Source: Pelagihabitans sp965238025
GTDB lineage: Bacteria; Bacteroidota; Bacteroidia; Flavobacteriales; Flavobacteriaceae
Assembly (NCBI GenBank): GCA_965238025.1
Contig: OZ250162.1
Span: 372,001-436,000 of the forward strand
DNA: 64,000 nt
Direction: 5' to 3'
Under the pieces are notes generated by a model. It saw nothing but the letters and a program-made list of their open reading frames with translations. It had not been told where the DNA came from and did not search any database. The position numbers were made by a program, and so were the translations under genes. Shown here one piece after another: positions 61,597 to 64,000 of the stretch. Positions within the stretch are counted from its first letter, which is position 1. Each line of letters opens with the position of its first letter.

Positions 61597-64000
61597 ATGA
61601 GTTTGGAGAAACAGGGCCTATACCTACCGGAATTTGAGCACGATAACTGTGGTGCAGGATTCATTTGTAGCCTTAAGGGCAAAAAGTCGAATGATATTAT
61701 TCATAAGGCGCTGGAAATATTGGATAAGTTGGAACATCGTGGTGCCGTAAGCGCCGACGGAAAAACCGGGGATGGTGCCGGAATTTTGATTGATATCCCA
61801 CATGATTTTTTCCAAGAGGAGTGCGATTTTGATCTGCCTGAACCAGGGGAATATGCAGTTAGTAATGTCTTTCTCCCTCAAAAGGAAAATCAGCGTGATT
61901 TTTGCATCTCGGTATTTGAAGAGAATATACAAAAGCAAGGTTTGAAACTGCTTGGCTGGCGAGATGTACCCGTAAACAGAACCATACCGGGTCGTATTGC
62001 AATGGAAACCGAGCCTTTCGTGAAACAACTTTTTGTAGCGAAGGAGAATGACGAACAAGATTATTTCAACTTTAATCTACAATTGTTCATCGCCCGAAAA
62101 GTGACCGAACATACCATTCTAAAATCAAAATTATCGGAAAGCAAGTTCTTTTATGTGCCGAGCCTTTCTACCAAAATCATCATCTTCAAAGGTTTGTTGA
62201 TGCCAAAAGACATCAGTCTATATTACAAAGATTTGATGGATTCACGGGTAATAACTCGACTTTCGTTGGTACACCAACGATTCTCGACCAATACCTTCCC
62301 GACCTGGGATTTGGCGCAACCATTTCGCTATATGTGCCATAACGGCGAAATCAACACGCTTAGAGGAAATGTGTCCAGAATGCGTTCTAGGGAAGAACTT
62401 CTTGAAAGTGATTGGTTCGGACCGGAAATCAAGAACATCCTTCCCATCATATTACCCAGCAAATCGGATTCCGCCACCATGGATATGGTCGTAGAATTAC
62501 TGTTAATGACAGGAAGGTCGCTGCCCGAGGTCATGATGGTCTTAATCCCGGAGGCATGGGAAAAAAATCCTGATATGTCCGAAGCGAAAAGGGCCTTTTA
62601 CGAATATCACTCCTGTTTAATGGAGCCTTGGGATGGCCCTGCCTCAGTTCCTTTTACAGATGGCAACTATATTGGCGCGGTATTAGATCGTAACGGTTTA
62701 AGACCATCCCGTTACACCGTTACCAAAGATGATTATGTAATAATGTCCTCTGAAACCGGGGTTGTTGACATTGCGCCTGAAAACGTCGAGTTTCATGGCC
62801 GTTTAGAGCCTGGGAAAATGTTCCTGGTGAATATGGAAGAGGGGCGCATTGTAAACGATGAGGAAATAAAGGAGAAAATAGCCAAGCAGCACCCCTATCA
62901 AAAATGGTTAAAGAACAACCTGGTATACTTAAAGGATATCCCTTATAATGATTGCCCCTTATTCTTGGGAGAAGCCTCCTTAACAAAACGTAAGTCGGTA
63001 TTTGGCTATACTTTAGAGGATATCAACACCATTATCCTGCCCATGGGCAAAACCGCAAAAGAGCCCATTGGTTCTATGGGAGCGGACACCCCGATTGCGG
63101 TACTTTCGGAAAGACCACAATTGATCTATAATTACTTTAAACAACTTTTTGCACAGGTAACCAATCCGCCTCTCGATGGTATTCGTGAGGAAATGATAAC
63201 CGACATAAGCCTGACCCTTGGTAGTGATCAAAACATATTTGAGTTTAATGAACTTCACTGTCGAAAACTGAAGATTCAGAATCCGGTTATATCAAAAGAA
63301 GATTTAGATAAAATCAAGAATTATGATAGCAGTCCAAATTATAAAGTAGTTTCTATTCCCATCTTATACGAAATCGAAAAAGGTCATAATGGGTTGGAAG
63401 ATGCGCTGGAAAAAATACTGGAAACCGCTGTCAACACAATTGATGAGGGTACGAACATTATAATCCTTTCCGATAGAAATATTAGTGAGCAGTTGGCGCC
63501 TATCCCTTCACTATTGGCCTGTTCGTATGTTAACAGTGGCCTGCAGCGATTGGGAAAACGTTCTAAACTAAGCGTCATTATTGAGTCTGCAGAACCAAGA
63601 GAAGTGCATCATTTTGCGTTGTTGTTTGGTTTTGGGGCAAGTGCCATTAACCCTTATTTGGTCAACGAAATTATTGCAGAACAGATTGAAGAACATGATA
63701 TTACGGAATTCTCTTTTGATGAGGCCATTAAGAATTACAACAAGGCCATTGGAAAGGGAATCCTGAAGGTTATGAACAAAATTGGTATCTCTACCTTGAA
63801 TTCGTATCGCGGTTCTCAGTTATTTGAATGTATTGGACTTAATACCAAAGTGGTAGATAAATATTTTCCAAACACGCCCACACGTATTCAGGGAATAGGA
63901 TTATATGAGATTGAAAAGGAGGTCGCCAAAAGACACCGTAAAACCTTTTCCAAAAAAGAAGTTGCCGCGAATCTTGATCTGGAAATGGGTGGGGAATACC
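61597..64000 (+). CDS. gltB: Glutamate synthase large subunit (partial, cut by window end)
   Basis: First 801 codons of the about 1500-residue NADPH/ferredoxin glutamate synthase large subunit. The N-terminal glutaminase domain begins at the nucleophile Cys18 after a short propeptide (FEHDNCGAGFICSLKGKKS). DGAGILIDIPHDF, TRLSLVHQRFSTNTFPTWDLAQPFR and CHNGEINTLRGN fit the amidotransferase. GKTAKEPIGSMGADTPIAVLS marks the central domain. It makes glutamate from glutamine and 2-oxoglutarate. The frame stays open to 64000. Two upstream palindromes suggest regulation. Confidence 0.95.
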   Translation, partial: MSLEKQGLYLPEFEHDNCGAGFICSLKGKKSNDIIHKALEILDKLEHRGAVSADGKTGDGAGILIDIPHDFFQEECDFDLPEPGEYAVSNVFLPQKENQRDFCISVFEENIQKQGLKLLGWRDVPVNRTIPGRIAMETEPFVKQLFVAKENDEQDYFNFNLQLFIARKVTEHTILKSKLSESKFFYVPSLSTKIIIFKGLLMPKDISLYYKDLMDSRVITRLSLVHQRFSTNTFPTWDLAQPFRYMCHNGEINTLRGNVSRMRSREELLESDWFGPEIKNILPIILPSKSDSATMDMVVELLLMTGRSLPEVMMVLIPEAWEKNPDMSEAKRAFYEYHSCLMEPWDGPASVPFTDGNYIGAVLDRNGLRPSRYTVTKDDYVIMSSETGVVDIAPENVEFHGRLEPGKMFLVNMEEGRIVNDEEIKEKIAKQHPYQKWLKNNLVYLKDIPYNDCPLFLGEASLTKRKSVFGYTLEDINTIILPMGKTAKEPIGSMGADTPIAVLSERPQLIYNYFKQLFAQVTNPPLDGIREEMITDISLTLGSDQNIFEFNELHCRKLKIQNPVISKEDLDKIKNYDSSPNYKVVSIPILYEIEKGHNGLEDALEKILETAVNTIDEGTNIIILSDRNISEQLAPIPSLLACSYVNSGLQRLGKRSKLSVIIESAEPREVHHFALLFGFGASAINPYLVNEIIAEQIEEHDITEFSFDEAIKNYNKAIGKGILKVMNKIGISTLNSYRGSQLFECIGLNTKVVDKYFPNTPTRIQGIGLYEIEKEVAKRHRKTFSKKEVAANLDLEMGGEY

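Noticed and set aside
61624..63578. Minus-strand frames inside gltB
   Set aside because: They lie within the continuous gltB reading frame and show no independent domain or promoter.

Overview
The window is a 64-kb chromosomal piece of a member of the Bacteroidota, almost certainly a marine Flavobacteriaceae. The evidence is: a gldJ-murF pair and porV (gliding motility and type IX secretion), DUF5686 and PafA-type phosphatase genes, a K+/Na+-type membrane pyrophosphatase next to a soluble one, an NhaD Na+/H+ antiporter, absence of Shine-Dalgarno sequences, and many TAnnTTTG -7 promoter boxes. No prophage, CRISPR array or insertion sequence was found. Most of the window is core metabolism.

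Layout. 0-3.5 kb: metY and metK, preceded by two different classes of SAM riboswitch (SAM-I for metY, a likely SAM-II for metK). 3.5-9.2 kb: deoxynucleoside kinase, APP1-like phosphatase, tonB, hppA and ppa. 9.3-15.6 kb: DUF5686 outer-membrane protein, pdhB, etfBA with a 26-bp perfect palindrome between the divergent genes, and a bifunctional-nuclease-like protein. 15.6-23.2 kb: nupC, thyA, an egtB-egtD pair (ergothioneine-type), DUF427, a stand-alone CBM48 protein, an aminotransferase, a 2TM protein and folA. 23-29.5 kb: mscS, a small double-glycine-leader peptide gene, VOC protein, lipase-like hydrolase, EthD lipoprotein, murI and PafA-type phosphatase. 29.6-35 kb: mlaE-mlaF, DUF389, manC, SprT-like and a cyclophilin lipoprotein. 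35-43.7 kb: SDR, M28 peptidase, pdhC-pdhA, cdd, porV and gldJ. 43.7-50.4 kb: murF and a cusB-cusA metal efflux pair. 50.4-52.8 kb: the most unusual stretch, a valine tRNA region in which an intact tRNA-Val(GAC) is preceded by three identical 139-bp tandem units. Each unit carries a tRNA-Val copy whose D-loop and T-loop are filled with GC-rich hairpins. About 1.3 kb further on are a decayed GIY-YIG nuclease gene fused to a second, similarly disrupted tRNA-Val remnant, and an intact tRNA-Val(UAC). 52.8-61.3 kb: folC, tonB-exbD-exbB, nhaD, a Glu/Leu dehydrogenase, acyl-CoA dehydrogenase, a 2TM peptide and a GNAT acetyltransferase. 61.6 kb to the end: gltB, cut by the window edge.

How parts fit together. 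Several genes serve one-carbon, sulfur and nucleotide metabolism (metY, metK, thyA, folA, folC, cdd, dNK, nupC). PdhA, PdhB and PdhC are encoded at two sites about 24 kb apart. EtfBA and the acyl-CoA dehydrogenase would cooperate in beta-oxidation or amino-acid oxidation. TonB/ExbBD energise outer-membrane uptake. PorV and GldJ serve type IX secretion and gliding, although the porU gene that I recall lying between them in Flavobacterium johnsoniae is not in this window.

The best candidates for an undescribed system are (i) the tRNA-targeted palindrome and GIY-YIG composite at 50.6-52.8 kb and (ii) the orphan four-cysteine GG-leader peptide at 24.5 kb. The two SAM riboswitch classes 1.5 kb apart, the first with a palindromic repeat inside its P4 arm, are also notable.
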